DNA of 64,000 nucleotides. Origin: Saccharothrix sp. S26. GTDB lineage: Bacteria > Actinomycetota > Actinomycetes > Mycobacteriales > Pseudonocardiaceae. Positions 26,710 to 34,775 of the stretch are shown one piece after another. Each line of letters starts with the position of its first letter. Positions within the stretch are counted from its first letter, which is position 1. A model generated the notes under the pieces. The model did no database searches and was not told the origin of the DNA. It saw nothing but the letters and a program-made list of their open reading frames with translations. Position numbers and translations under genes: made by a program. The stretch spans positions 186,001 through 250,000 of the forward strand of contig NZ_JAJUWT010000014.1 of NCBI RefSeq assembly GCF_021390395.1, written 5' to 3'.

Positions 26710-27813
26710 TCACCTATCGGGTGATAGCGACGGTGGCGTCCAGGCGAGGAACTTCGCCATCCCGCGCAGGGCGAGTGACGGCGGGACGGCTCGCATCGCG
26801 GCGTCGCGCACGCGCGCCAGCACCGGGTTGCGCACCCGGTGGCCCACCCGCCCGAGCATCCGCGACGCCCGCGCCATCGACTGGGTGCGCGGACGGCGTT
26901 GCCGGTCGTAGTCCGCGAGGGCGCTCGGCACGTCGTCGGCACGGGCGCACGCCGAGGCGAGCACCACGGCGTCCTCGATCGCCATGCACGCCCCTTGACC
27001 CAGGTAGGGCGTCATCGCGTGGGCCGCGTCACCGAGCAGCGCCACCCGGCCGCGCACGTAGGTCGGCAGCGGCGCGGCCAGCTCGTGGATGTCGTGCCGC
27101 AGCACGGCGTCGGGCGGCGTGGCGTCCAGCAGGTCGGGGATCGGGTCGTGCCAGCCCCCCACGAGCCGGCGCACCTCGCCCAGCTCGTCGGCCGACCGGC
27201 CGCCGGCGGGCGCGATCGTGGCCGCGTACCAGCAGACCCGGCCGTCACCCAGCGGGAGGACGCCGAACTCCGTGCCGGGGCCGAGCGTCTGGCTGATGGC
27301 GAGGTCGCGCGGGAACACGGCCGTCGTCACGCTGCGCCACGCCGTGGTGCCCGCGTACACCGGCTGGGGCAACCCTGGGAACAGCGCCTGCCGGGCCCGG
27401 CTGCGGATGCCGTCCGCCGCCACCACCAGGTCGGCGTCCAGGTCGTCCAGCGACGTCACCTCGGTGTCGGTGACCAGGCACGCCGGCGGCAGCGCCGAGC
27501 GCAGCACCCGGTGCAGGTCGGCCCGGTGCACGGCGACCACCCGGTCCTCGTGCGACGCGTCGACGCGCGTCAGCGCCCGCCCCCTCGGGTCGAGGATCCC
27601 GCCGGCCACGCGGGGCGTGCCGATCCGCCGCACGTCGTCGGCCAGCCCGAGCGCCGCCAAGGCCCGCATCGCGTTCGGCATCACGCCGACGCCCGCGCCG
27701 ACCTCCCCGAACTCCTGCGCGCGCTCCAGCACCGCGACTTCCCACCCGACCTGCCGCAACGCCACCGCCGCCGTGACGCCGCCGAGGCCACCGCCCACCA
27801 CGATCGCCTTCAT
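26710..27813 (-). CDS. FAD-dependent monooxygenase (PHBH fold)
   Basis: 367 residues. FAD motif VVGGGLGGVTAAVAL at the start, DG motif VVAADGIRSRARQ and GD motif RVALLGDAAHAMTPYLGQGA identify a class A flavin monooxygenase. Close in type to salicylate hydroxylase, zeaxanthin epoxidase-like and TetX-like enzymes. Divergent from a TetR gene with shared paired operators, the arrangement of an inducible hydroxylase for an aromatic compound or antibiotic. Substrate unknown. Confidence 0.9.
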   Translation of the reverse strand: MKAIVVGGGLGGVTAAVALRQVGWEVAVLERAQEFGEVGAGVGVMPNAMRALAALGLADDVRRIGTPRVAGGILDPRGRALTRVDASHEDRVVAVHRADLHRVLRSALPPACLVTDTEVTSLDDLDADLVVAADGIRSRARQALFPGLPQPVYAGTTAWRSVTTAVFPRDLAISQTLGPGTEFGVLPLGDGRVCWYAATIAPAGGRSADELGEVRRLVGGWHDPIPDLLDATPPDAVLRHDIHELAAPLPTYVRGRVALLGDAAHAMTPYLGQGACMAIEDAVVLASACARADDVPSALADYDRQRRPRTQSMARASRMLGRVGHRVRNPVLARVRDAAMRAVPPSLALRGMAKFLAWTPPSLSPDR

Positions 27814-27820
27814 CCCCGAC

Positions 27821-27865
27821 TCCTTCTACACCTGTAGAGGCCCGTACTCTACAGGTGTAGAAGGA
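27821..27865. promoter_or_regulatory. Paired TetR operators between monooxygenase and tetR
   Basis: A perfect 19-bp inverted repeat (27821-27839 with 27847-27865, 7-nt spacer). Each arm itself contains a near-palindrome CTACAnnTGTAG (27826-27837 and 27849-27860). The arms also cover the AAGGAG ribosome sites of both divergent genes, so repressor binding could shut both. Confidence 0.85.
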
Positions 27866-27874
27866 GGACGCACC

Positions 27875-28459
27875 GTGACGGAGCGCATGGCGGCCCTCGC
27901 CGACGCGGCCATCCACGTGGTCGCCACCAAGGGCATGCGCGGCCTGACCCACCGCGCGGTGGACGCGCAGGCGGGCGTGCCCACCGGCTCGACCTCGGCC
28001 TACTTCCGCACCCGCAAGGCGCTCGTGGAGGCCGTCGTGCAGCGGCTCGCCGACCTCGACGACGCCGAGGTGGCGGAGGCGAGGCTGCACGTCCCGCTCG
28101 ACCCCGACCTGCTCGCCGAGGCGATCGCGCACGTGCTGGACCGGTGGATGACCACCGGGCGCGAGCGCACGCTGGCCCGGTACGCGTGCCTGCTGGAGGC
28201 CACCCACCACCACGAGCTGCGCGGCATCCTGGCCCACGGCGAACGGCCGCGCGCGCAGGCGCGGGAGCTGCTGTCGGCGTTGGGCGCGCGGGACCCGGAG
28301 CGGCAGAGCCGGGAGCTGGTGGCGTTCGTGGACGGCCTGGTGTTCGACCGGCTGGTCGGTGCCGGCGCGCTCGGCGCACCCGCGCCCGGGACGCCGGAGA
28401 GCGTGTCCGAGCTGACCACCGCGATCCGCGCGGCACTGCGCGGCGTGCTGGGAAAATGA
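27875..28459 (+). CDS. TetR family regulator of the divergent monooxygenase
   Basis: 194 residues from GTG 27875 behind AAGGAGG. The recognition helix sequence HRAVDAQAGVPTGSTSAYF fits TetR (PaaX/AcrR-like). The C-terminal domain contains the metal-like cluster EATHHHELRG. Most likely represses itself and the monooxygenase through the paired sites in between, released by the monooxygenase substrate. Confidence 0.9.
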   Translation: MTERMAALADAAIHVVATKGMRGLTHRAVDAQAGVPTGSTSAYFRTRKALVEAVVQRLADLDDAEVAEARLHVPLDPDLLAEAIAHVLDRWMTTGRERTLARYACLLEATHHHELRGILAHGERPRAQARELLSALGARDPERQSRELVAFVDGLVFDRLVGAGALGAPAPGTPESVSELTTAIRAALRGVLGK

Positions 28460-28473
28460 GTCGCGCCCGCCGC

Positions 28474-28479
28474 TAGTGT
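28474..28479 (+). promoter_or_regulatory. -10 box for the glycosyltransferase leader
   Basis: TAGTGT 7 nt before the leader ATG at 28487; implies that the leader ORF starts at the 5' end of the mRNA. Confidence 0.6.
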
Positions 28480-28486
28480 TGGTCGC

Positions 28487-28516
28487 ATGTGGATGTTCCG
28501 GGTCCTCTACCTCTGA
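28487..28516 (+). CDS. Short leader ORF (9 aa) upstream of the glycosyltransferase
   Basis: MWMFRVLYL and a TGA stop at 28514-28516. The ATG sits 7 nt after a TAGTGT box, so it would be the first codon of a leaderless mRNA. Its stop overlaps the left arm (28515-28523) of a stem that ends just before the ribosome site of the glycosyltransferase. Short hydrophobic leaders of this kind precede macrolide-resistance genes such as erm, where drug-stalled ribosomes open the hairpin. Function here is inferred from geometry. Confidence 0.55.
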   Translation: MWMFRVLYL

Positions 28517-28580
28517 GTGAAGGCAGCCGTCCACCCCCACGCGTGCCGCGTGACGGGGTTCTCGAGCCGTCCCTTCACTC
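28515..28580 (+). promoter_or_regulatory. Candidate translational attenuator hairpins
   Basis: Outer stem GAGTGAAGG (28515-28523) with CCTTCACTC (28572-28580). Inside is a second hairpin, CACGCG-tgc-CGCGTG at 28539-28553, extended by C/G runs. The glycosyltransferase GGAGA site begins 5 nt after the outer stem. No T-run follows, so translation control is more likely than transcription termination. Confidence 0.6.
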
Positions 28581-28595
28581 ATCGCGGAGATTCCC

Positions 28596-29750
28596 GTGTC
28601 CCACATCGCTTTCTTCAACATCCCCGGCCACGGCCACGTCAACCCGACGCTGCCCGTCGTCACCGAACTGGTGAACCGGGGCCACCGGGTCAGCTACGCC
28701 GTCGACCCCGGTTTCGCGGACGTCGTCGAGCGGGCCGGTGCCAAGCCGGTCGTCCACCCCACGACCCTGCCCTCCGACGACCAGCGGTGGCCGACCGAAC
28801 TGGCACCGGCCATGCACCTGTTCCTGGCCGAGGCCAAGGTGGTGCTGCCGGTGCTGGAGGCCGCGTACGACGACGACCGGCCGGACGTCGTCGTCTACGA
28901 CATCGGCGCGTGGACCGCGCGCCTGTTGGCGGGTCGGTGGGGCGTGCCGGCCGTCCAGTTCTCCCCCACCTTCGTCACCTACGAGGGTTGGGAGGAGGAG
29001 ATGGGCGCCATGGTCGACCAGCCCGAGGTGCGCGCGTTCTACGAGGAGCTGGACGAGTGGTTGGCCGCGGAGGGCGTGGCGATCCCCGGCCCGGCCTACG
29101 TCGCCGACCCGGACCGGGCGGTGGTGAGCATCGCGCGGTCGTTCCAGCCCAACGAGGCGTCCGTGCACCCGAAGTACGCGTTCGTGGGACCGTGCCTGAA
29201 CGACCGGTCGTCGTTCCAGGGCACGTGGGAGCGTCCCGCGGACGACCGGCCGGTGCTGCTGATCTCGCTCGGGTCGGCCTACACCGACGAGCCGGAGGTC
29301 TACCGGCGGTGCTTCGAGGCGTTCGGCGACCTCGACTGGCACGTGGTGATGAGCATCGGCAAGCACGTCGACCCGGCCGAGCTGGGCGAGCCGCCGGCCA
29401 ACGTGGAGTTGCACCGGTGGGTGCCGCAGCTGGAGATCCTGTCGCACGCCAAGGTGTTCATCACGCACTGCGGCATGGGCGGCACCATGGAAGGGCTCTA
29501 CCACGGCGTGCCGATGGTCGGGCTGCCCGCGCTCGGCGAGCAGGCCATGAACGCGATGCGCCTGGTCGACCTCGGCGTCGGCAGGCACTTCCAACGGGAC
29601 GAGGTCACCGCCGCGGACCTGCGCGCCGCCGTGCTGGAGCTGGCCGACGACCCGAAGGTGGCCCGGCGGCTGGCCGCGATCAAGGCCGCGATCCGGGCGG
29701 CGGGCGGCACGGCCGCGGCGGCCGACGTGATCGAAGCCGAGCTGAGGTAG
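28596..29750 (+). CDS. mgt: Macrolide-type glycosyltransferase (MGT/OleD family)
   Basis: 384 residues from GTG 28596. GT-B fold with the N-terminal FFNIPGHGHVNPTLPVV acceptor motif and the C-terminal nucleotide-sugar block HRWVPQLEILSHAKVFITHC followed by GMGGTMEGLYHGVPMVGLP. This is the GT1 subfamily of OleD/OleI/Mgt, which inactivate macrolides by glucosylation from UDP-glucose, though many members act on other phenolics. Preceded by a leader ORF and hairpins, followed by a hairpin terminator. Stands alone, not in a biosynthetic cluster, which favours a resistance or detoxification role. Confidence 0.9.
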   Translation: MSHIAFFNIPGHGHVNPTLPVVTELVNRGHRVSYAVDPGFADVVERAGAKPVVHPTTLPSDDQRWPTELAPAMHLFLAEAKVVLPVLEAAYDDDRPDVVVYDIGAWTARLLAGRWGVPAVQFSPTFVTYEGWEEEMGAMVDQPEVRAFYEELDEWLAAEGVAIPGPAYVADPDRAVVSIARSFQPNEASVHPKYAFVGPCLNDRSSFQGTWERPADDRPVLLISLGSAYTDEPEVYRRCFEAFGDLDWHVVMSIGKHVDPAELGEPPANVELHRWVPQLEILSHAKVFITHCGMGGTMEGLYHGVPMVGLPALGEQAMNAMRLVDLGVGRHFQRDEVTAADLRAAVLELADDPKVARRLAAIKAAIRAAGGTAAAADVIEAELR

Positions 29751-29756
29751 CGCGAA

Positions 29757-29784
29757 GGGGGCGGTGCGAGCCCGCACCGCCCCC
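29757..29784. terminator. Bidirectional hairpin after the glycosyltransferase
   Basis: Perfect 11-bp stem, 29757-29767 with 29774-29784, 6-nt loop, between convergent genes. Confidence 0.8.
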
Positions 29785-29787
29785 CGT

Positions 29788-30027
29788 CTACGCGGATCGC
29801 TCGGAGCTGCCCAACCGGGGGAACGGGTCGGTGGAGAACACGACCTCCACCGGCACCTCGAAGTACTGGGCGATGCGCAACGCCAAGTACAGGCTGGGGC
29901 TGTACTCGCCCCGTTCGAGGTAGCCCACGGTCTGGTAGTGGATGCCCAACGCCTCGGAGAGCTGCCGGCGTGACACACCCCGTTCCGCGCGCAGCATCGC
30001 GATCCGGTTGTAGACGCTTTCGCTCAT
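29788..30027 (-). CDS. XRE-family HTH regulator
   Basis: 79 residues. The helix-turn-helix is VSRRQLSEALGIHYQTVGYL, followed by ERGEYSPSLYLALRIAQYFEV and VEVVFSTDPF, typical of small XRE proteins of the YgzD type. Last gene of the ABC operon (ATGA overlap with the permease). Regulators of this kind often control the adjacent ABC-2 transporter; the dyad at 31811-31840 upstream of the operon is a candidate site. Confidence 0.9.
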   Translation of the reverse strand: MSESVYNRIAMLRAERGVSRRQLSEALGIHYQTVGYLERGEYSPSLYLALRIAQYFEVPVEVVFSTDPFPRLGSSERSA

Positions 30028-30875
30028 CGCACCCTCTGCAACGCCGCCTGCCGGCGCTGCTCCATATCCGATCCGGACTCCCGGCGAGCCATCCGACGCA
30101 GGATCGTAGGCGCAACCAGGAACCCGACCACCGCCCACACCCCGAGCACGCCCGTCATCTCCAGGATCCGCCAGGAGCCGCCGAGCTCCGCGGCCGCCGC
30201 CGCGTCCGGCAGCAGCGCCGCCCTGGCCCCGTGCCCCGCCCAGTACACCGGGAACACCTGCGCCACGCCCTGCAACCAGCCGGGCAGCGCGGTGATCGGG
30301 TAGAAGATGCCCGAGATCGCGATGATGCCCATCATCGGCAGCATGGTCATGCCCATCGCGCCGCCGGGGCTCTTGGTGATCGACCCGGCGACCGCACCCC
30401 AGGGCAGCATCGACACCATGCCCAGGGCCAGCACGGCGACCAGGCCGAGCACGCCGCCCACGCCCGCGTCCGCCGGCACGTTCACCAGGAGCAGGCCCGG
30501 CACCAGCACGACCAGCAGGCCGGTCAGGGAGTCCAGCGACGTCTGCACGGTCCGGCCGACCACGTAGCCGAGCATCCCGTGCGGCACCGCCTTGGCGCGC
30601 AGCAGCGTGCCGTCCTCCCGGTTGATCGAGAGCTGGCCCGCGGGCCCGACCAGGCTGCCGAACACGATCCCCATGCCGAGCAGGCTGGGCAGGGTCAGCG
30701 CGGCGAGCGTGAGGCCGGAGCCCTCGACCGGCGAGTCGCGCTGGAACCACAGCACGGTCAGCGCGGCGAGCCCGGTGAACAGGTTGTAGAGCTGGTCCGA
30801 GCTGCCCATGGAGTGGCGGAACTCGCGCACGCCGCGGTCCACGCCGAGCCGGATCGCCTGCGCCTTGGTGTTCAC
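30024..30875 (-). CDS. ABC-2 type permease
   Basis: 283 residues from GTG 30875, overlapping the ATPase stop by 4 nt. Six hydrophobic segments including LTLPSLLGMGIVFGSLVGPA, LTGLLVVLVPGLLLV, VLGLVAVLALGMVSMLPWGA, MLPMMGIIAISGIFYPI and VLGVWAVVGFLVAP. The FYPITALPGWLQ loop is a hallmark of DrrB-like ABC-2 exporters. Confidence 0.9.
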   Translation of the reverse strand: MNTKAQAIRLGVDRGVREFRHSMGSSDQLYNLFTGLAALTVLWFQRDSPVEGSGLTLAALTLPSLLGMGIVFGSLVGPAGQLSINREDGTLLRAKAVPHGMLGYVVGRTVQTSLDSLTGLLVVLVPGLLLVNVPADAGVGGVLGLVAVLALGMVSMLPWGAVAGSITKSPGGAMGMTMLPMMGIIAISGIFYPITALPGWLQGVAQVFPVYWAGHGARAALLPDAAAAAELGGSWRILEMTGVLGVWAVVGFLVAPTILRRMARRESGSDMEQRRQAALQRVR

Positions 30876-31771
30876 CGCAGCGCCACCTCCTCCTCTTCCG
30901 CCTGGCCGGTCTCGTGCCGCTGCACGAGTGCCATGTAGGTGTCCTCCAACGTGCTGCGGCGCACCTCCAGCTCGGAGACGCCCGTCGCGTGCTGGCGGAA
31001 CAGGTCGCGCACGAACGCCGTCGCGTCGTCGGTCGTGTGCACGTGCCGCAGGCCGTCGTGCGTCCAGCGGACCTCGGACTTGCCCGCGACCTGGCGGCTG
31101 AGCTGGTCGGGGCTGCCGTCGGCGATGATCCGGCCGCCCGCGAGCACCAGGATCCGGTCGGCCAGCTTCTCCGCCTCGGCCAGGTCGTGCGTGGTGAGCA
31201 GGATCGTCATGCCCTCCAGGTCGGACAGCCGGTGCACCAGGTCGTGGAAGTCGCGGCGCGCGTGCGGGTCGAACCCGGCCGTCGGCTCGTCGAGGAAGAG
31301 CAGGTCCGGCTTGCCGACGATGCCGATCGCCACGTCCAGCCGCCGCCGCTGGCCGCCGGACAGGCTGCTGATCTTCTTGTGCGCGTGCCCGGTCAAGCCG
31401 ACGGTCTCGATCAGCTCGTCGGTGTCGAACGGCCGCACCTGCCGCGACGTGCTGTAGGGCGCGTAGTAGCGGCCGAGGTGGTGCAACAGCTCGCGCACCT
31501 TCCAGCGACCGTGGTCGCGCCACGACTGCAACACCACGCCGAGCCGGGCCCGCCACGCCTCGTCGCCCGAGGCGGGGTCGACGCCCAGCACCCGGACGTG
31601 GCCGTCGGAGGGCAGCCGGAAACCCTCCAGGATCTCGATCGTCGTGGTCTTCCCCGCGCCGTTGGGCCCGAGCAGGGCGACCACCTCGCCCGCGTCCGCG
31701 GTGAAGTCGACCCCGTGCAGCACGTCCGTCGTGCCGTAGCGCATCCGCAGGTCGCGCACCTCGATGACCAA
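30872..31771 (-). CDS. ABC-2 transporter ATPase (DrrA/CcmA-like)
   Basis: 299 residues from a probable TTG 31771 preceded by GGGAGGTGAGGG. Walker A LLGPNGAGKTTTIEIL, signature SSLSGGQRRRLDVA, Walker B DLLFLDEPTAGFDP and switch His in TTHDLAEAEKLA. The C-terminal about 80 residues form the extra domain of the drug-export subfamily. Exports a hydrophobic compound with its permease; substrate unknown. Divergent from P450-ferredoxin. Confidence 0.92.
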   Translation of the reverse strand: MVIEVRDLRMRYGTTDVLHGVDFTADAGEVVALLGPNGAGKTTTIEILEGFRLPSDGHVRVLGVDPASGDEAWRARLGVVLQSWRDHGRWKVRELLHHLGRYYAPYSTSRQVRPFDTDELIETVGLTGHAHKKISSLSGGQRRRLDVAIGIVGKPDLLFLDEPTAGFDPHARRDFHDLVHRLSDLEGMTILLTTHDLAEAEKLADRILVLAGGRIIADGSPDQLSRQVAGKSEVRWTHDGLRHVHTTDDATAFVRDLFRQHATGVSELEVRRSTLEDTYMALVQRHETGQAEEEEVALR

Positions 31772-31810
31772 GGACCCTCACCTCCCCCTTGTCAGAGTTC
31801 TCGGTCAGTT

Positions 31811-31840
31811 TGTAGCACACCTGCTATCAGGCGTACTACA
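31811..31840. promoter_or_regulatory. Dyad operator between ABC operon and P450
   Basis: 30-bp imperfect palindrome: 13-nt arms 31811-31823 and 31828-31840 (11 of 13 matched) around CTAT. It lies about 40 nt upstream of the ABC start and 90 nt upstream of the P450 start, placed to act on the ABC promoter or both. The XRE protein is a candidate ligand, or an unlinked TetR/GntR protein. Confidence 0.6.
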
Positions 31841-31931
31841 GCCGTTCCCTTACGGCTTATTTACTTCATGGGTTCGTGAATCTTCTGTATGTTGCGAAGG
31901 AGGTTTCTTAACGCACTGGGAGGTGTGCGAG

Positions 31932-33131
31932 ATGACCGAAACGCTGTACTCCGAGCTGCCCACGCAACGCACCACGGCCTTCGACCCGCCCGCGGAGTTG
32001 GGGTTGCTCCGCGAACGGGCCCCGATCAGCCGGATGAGGTTCCCCGACGGCCACCTGGGCTGGCTCGTGACGAGCTACGAGCTCGCCCGGGAGGTGCACG
32101 CGGACCGGCGGTTCAGCAGCCGGGCCGAGCTCCAGCACTCGCCGCGCACGGTGGGGGGCAAGCCGGTGACGCAACGGCCGCCGGCCAAGCCGGGCATGTT
32201 CATCGCCATGGACGCGCCCGACCACACCCGCTACCGCAAGCTGCTGACCGGGCAGTTCACCGTGCGGCGGATGAACCAGCTGATGCCGCGCATCGAGCAG
32301 ATCGTGGCCGAGCACCTGGCCGGGCTGCGCGCGTCCGGGTCGCCCGCGGACCTGGTGGCCGGCTTCGCGCTGCCGGTGCCGTCCATGGTGATCTGCGAGC
32401 TGCTGGGGGTGCCGTACGACGAGCGGGAGTCGTTCCAGCGGGACACCGCCAAGCTGTTGAGCCTGGACTCCACGATGGAGGAGGTCATGGCGGCGTTCGA
32501 GCGGCTGGAGGAGTTCGTGCTCCAGCTGACGCGGCGCAAGCACGTCGAGCCGGGTGACGACATGCTGTCCGGGCTGGTCGCCACCGGCGAGCTGACCGAC
32601 TCCGAAGTGGCCAACATGGGGCTGCTGCTGCTCGTCGCGGGTCACGAGACCACGGCGAACATGCTCGGCCTGGGCACGTTGCTGCTGTTGCAGCGGCCCG
32701 ACCAGTTGGCGGCGCTGCGGGCCGACCCGTCGTTGATGGACAACGCGGTCGAGGAGATGATGCGGTACCTGAGCATCATCCAGTTCGGCACGCTGCGCAC
32801 CGCGCTGGAGGACGTCGAGGTCGGCGGCGTGGTGGTGAAGGCCGGTGAGTCGGTCTCGATCTCCGTGTCGGCCGCCAACCGCGACCCGGCGCGGTTCGAG
32901 CGGCCGGACGAGTTCGACGTCCGGCGGCCCGCGTCCGGGCACCTGGGGTTCGGCCACGGCGTGCACCAGTGCCTGGGCCAGCAGCTGGCGCGGATCGAGA
33001 TGAGGGTCGGGTTCAGCGCGTTGTTCCGGGAGTTCCCGGACCTGCGGCTGGCGGTGCCCGCGGAGGATGTCAAACTGCGCACCGACATGGCGATCTACGG
33101 GGTGCACGAACTGCCGGTGGAGTTCTCGTGA
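31932..33131 (+). CDS. Cytochrome P450
   Basis: 399 residues from ATG 31932 with GGGAGG upstream. I-helix LLVAGHETTANML, ExxR in EEMMRYLS, heme loop FGHGVHQCLGQQLARIE with Cys347. Size and motifs fit soluble bacterial class I P450s of the CYP105/107 type. Overlaps the following ferredoxin by 4 nt, so the electron donor is cotranscribed; a ferredoxin reductase is not nearby. Could hydroxylate a xenobiotic or a secondary metabolite. Confidence 0.95.
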   Translation: MTETLYSELPTQRTTAFDPPAELGLLRERAPISRMRFPDGHLGWLVTSYELAREVHADRRFSSRAELQHSPRTVGGKPVTQRPPAKPGMFIAMDAPDHTRYRKLLTGQFTVRRMNQLMPRIEQIVAEHLAGLRASGSPADLVAGFALPVPSMVICELLGVPYDERESFQRDTAKLLSLDSTMEEVMAAFERLEEFVLQLTRRKHVEPGDDMLSGLVATGELTDSEVANMGLLLLVAGHETTANMLGLGTLLLLQRPDQLAALRADPSLMDNAVEEMMRYLSIIQFGTLRTALEDVEVGGVVVKAGESVSISVSAANRDPARFERPDEFDVRRPASGHLGFGHGVHQCLGQQLARIEMRVGFSALFREFPDLRLAVPAEDVKLRTDMAIYGVHELPVEFS

Positions 33132-33322
33132 AGGTCGAAGTCGATCCGGACCGGTGCGTGGGGTCGGGCATGTGCGCGTTGACCGACCCGGCGGTGTTCG
33201 ACCAGGACGAGGTGGACGGGACGGTCGTGCTGCTGGAGCCGTCCCCGACGGGCGGGCACGAGAAGGCGGCGCGTGAAGCGGCGCACCTGTGCCCGGCCGG
33301 CGCGATCCGCGTCGTGGAGTAG
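33128..33322 (+). CDS. [3Fe-4S] ferredoxin
   Basis: 64 residues from GTG 33128. Cys ligands: C10 and C16 in DRCVGSGMCAL, C55 in HLCPAGAI, leaving three ligands and so a 3Fe-4S cluster. Typical partner of the CYP105-type P450 encoded just upstream. Confidence 0.94.
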   Translation: MKVEVDPDRCVGSGMCALTDPAVFDQDEVDGTVVLLEPSPTGGHEKAAREAAHLCPAGAIRVVE

Positions 33323-33333
33323 GCGGAGGGGTT

Positions 33334-33361
33334 GCCGGGGCCGTCCACGGGCGGTCCCGGC
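33334..33361. terminator. Hairpin between ferredoxin and mazF
   Basis: 10-bp stem with one G-U type mismatch (33334-33343 with 33352-33361). Convergent genes on both sides. Confidence 0.6.
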
Positions 33362-33364
33362 GGC

Positions 33365-33712
33365 TCACAGCGCCAGGTGCACGCGCAGGGCCTCGTCGAG
33401 CTGCTTGAGCACCGCGGGCGGCAGGCCGCCGATCCTGGCGCGGAGCCTGGCCGCGGCGACCGTGCGCACCTGCTCGGCCTGGGCCTTCGAGTCCGCGCCG
33501 AGCCCGCAGTCCTTGGCGGGCAGCAGCACCTGGAACGGGTACACCTTCGCGGTGTTTGAGGTGATGGGGACCACGGTCACCACACCCCGGCCGCCCCGTC
33601 CGGCGGCCCGGTTCGCCGCGTCGTTGCTCACGACCACGGCCGGGCGGATCTTGTTCGCCTCGGCGCCCCGCGCCGGCTCCAGGTCCACCCAGTAGATGTC
33701 ACCTCGCCGCAT
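33365..33712 (-). CDS. mazF: MazF/PemK-type endoribonuclease toxin
   Basis: 115 residues from ATG 33712; a GTG at 33721 adds three residues. Motifs MRRGDIYWVDLEPARGAEANKI with the conserved RP (KIRPAVVVSND), then VVPITSNTAKVYPFQVLLP and ADSKAQAEQVRTV. MazF toxins cut single-stranded RNA. The 5' end overlaps the antitoxin gene by 14 nt, giving coupled translation. Confidence 0.92.
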   Translation of the reverse strand: MRRGDIYWVDLEPARGAEANKIRPAVVVSNDAANRAAGRGGRGVVTVVPITSNTAKVYPFQVLLPAKDCGLGADSKAQAEQVRTVAAARLRARIGGLPPAVLKQLDEALRVHLAL

Positions 33713-33929
33713 CGTGGACACCGTCTGGTGCGGTCACGTCCCACATGTCGGCGTCCCCTCCGGCTTCCCACTCTTCCCACGCGCTCGCGTAGGCGTTCTC
33801 CAGACCCGCCTCGCGGAGCAACGTGATCGCCTGGTGGATCACCGACGATCGCGAGGCGCTCCGGTGTTGCCGCAGGTAGCGATCAACGAACTCTACGTCC
33901 TCCTCGGGGAGGCTCACACTGATTTTCAT
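33699..33929 (-). CDS. Antitoxin, ribbon-helix-helix type (MazE-like)
   Basis: 76 residues from ATG 33929. MKISVSLPEEDVEFVDRYLR is a typical RHH DNA-binding N-terminus. The acidic tail (WEEWEAGGDADMWD) would block MazF. An upstream palindrome suggests autoregulation. Confidence 0.88.
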   Translation of the reverse strand: MKISVSLPEEDVEFVDRYLRQHRSASRSSVIHQAITLLREAGLENAYASAWEEWEAGGDADMWDVTAPDGVHDAAR

Positions 33930-33947
33930 ACCACCGATGCTACCTCC

Positions 33948-33967
33948 GGTCCTACCAGGTAGGAACC
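33948..33967. promoter_or_regulatory. Candidate autoregulatory operator of the toxin-antitoxin pair
   Basis: CCTACC-A-GGTAGG at 33951-33963, extended on both sides to GGT...AACC. Lies 20 nt upstream of the antitoxin start. Confidence 0.6.
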
Positions 33968-33981
33968 GCCGGGGCACGACG

Positions 33982-34760
33982 TCAGCCCACCTCGATCCCG
34001 TGGATGGCGGGGACCACGTTCTCACCGATCACGCGCAGCATGTCGTCGTAGTCGGTGAACGTGTCGATGCGCAGGATGATGCCGGCAGCCCGCCTCGACG
34101 AACTCGCGCAGGTGCTCGACCAGGCCCTTCTCCGTGCCGCCGTAGTAGTTCTGGTAGTTCGACATGGTGGCCTGCGGCAGCTGGTAGTACCGCGTCGTGT
34201 AGCCGTTGAGCGCCGCCTCGCCGGACGCGGTGTCCTGACCGATGTTCACGTTGATGTACATCGTCGGGAGGATGTCGTCGGGGTTGCGGCCGAAGTTCAC
34301 CCCGTGCTCGCGGATCTGGCCCGGCGAGTGGCGGTAGCCCTCCGCGTCGATGTGCACCGGCATTTGAGGTCGCCGTCGCGGCCTTCCCACACGGTCTCGA
34401 ACGCCCGGACCATCTCGTCGACGCGGGCGATCCGCTCGGTGTAGGTCATCCGTTGTTCACGGGCAGCGGCTCACCCATGCCCAGGCCCATCTTCAGCCGC
34501 CCGTCGCTGAGCTGGTCCAGCGTCGTGATCGCGTGCGCCAGCGAACTTCGGCTCGCGCAGCACGGCCGTCAGCGCCGCCGTGCCGATGGTCACGTGCCCG
34601 GTCACCATCGCGATCGCGCCCAGCAGTGCCAGCGGCTCCGGGCGGGGCCGGGTGACGAACGAGTCGCCCACCCACACCGAGTCGAACCCCAGCTCCTCCA
34701 CCTTCTTCGCCAAACCGATCAGCGGGGCCGCCGCGTCGGTCGGGATTGTTGTCGTGCCTT
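33982..34760 (-). pseudogene. Decayed luciferase-like (LLM) flavin monooxygenase
   Basis: Well-conserved LLM sequence appears in successive frames: VEELGFDSVWVGDSFVTRP, then LAHAITTLDQLSDGRLKMGL, ERIARVDEMVRAFETVWEG, PVHIDAEGYRHSPGQ ... GTEKGLVEHLREFVEAG and finally IDTFTDYDDMLRVIGEN up to a TGA at 33982-33984. Four frameshifts are needed. The 5' end has no start codon between it and the MFS stop at 34776, so the first residues are missing as well. F420 or FMN dependence cannot be told. The sense quality between lesions suggests recent loss. Confidence 0.85.
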
Positions 34761-34775
34761 GATTCGACCCCGTTG

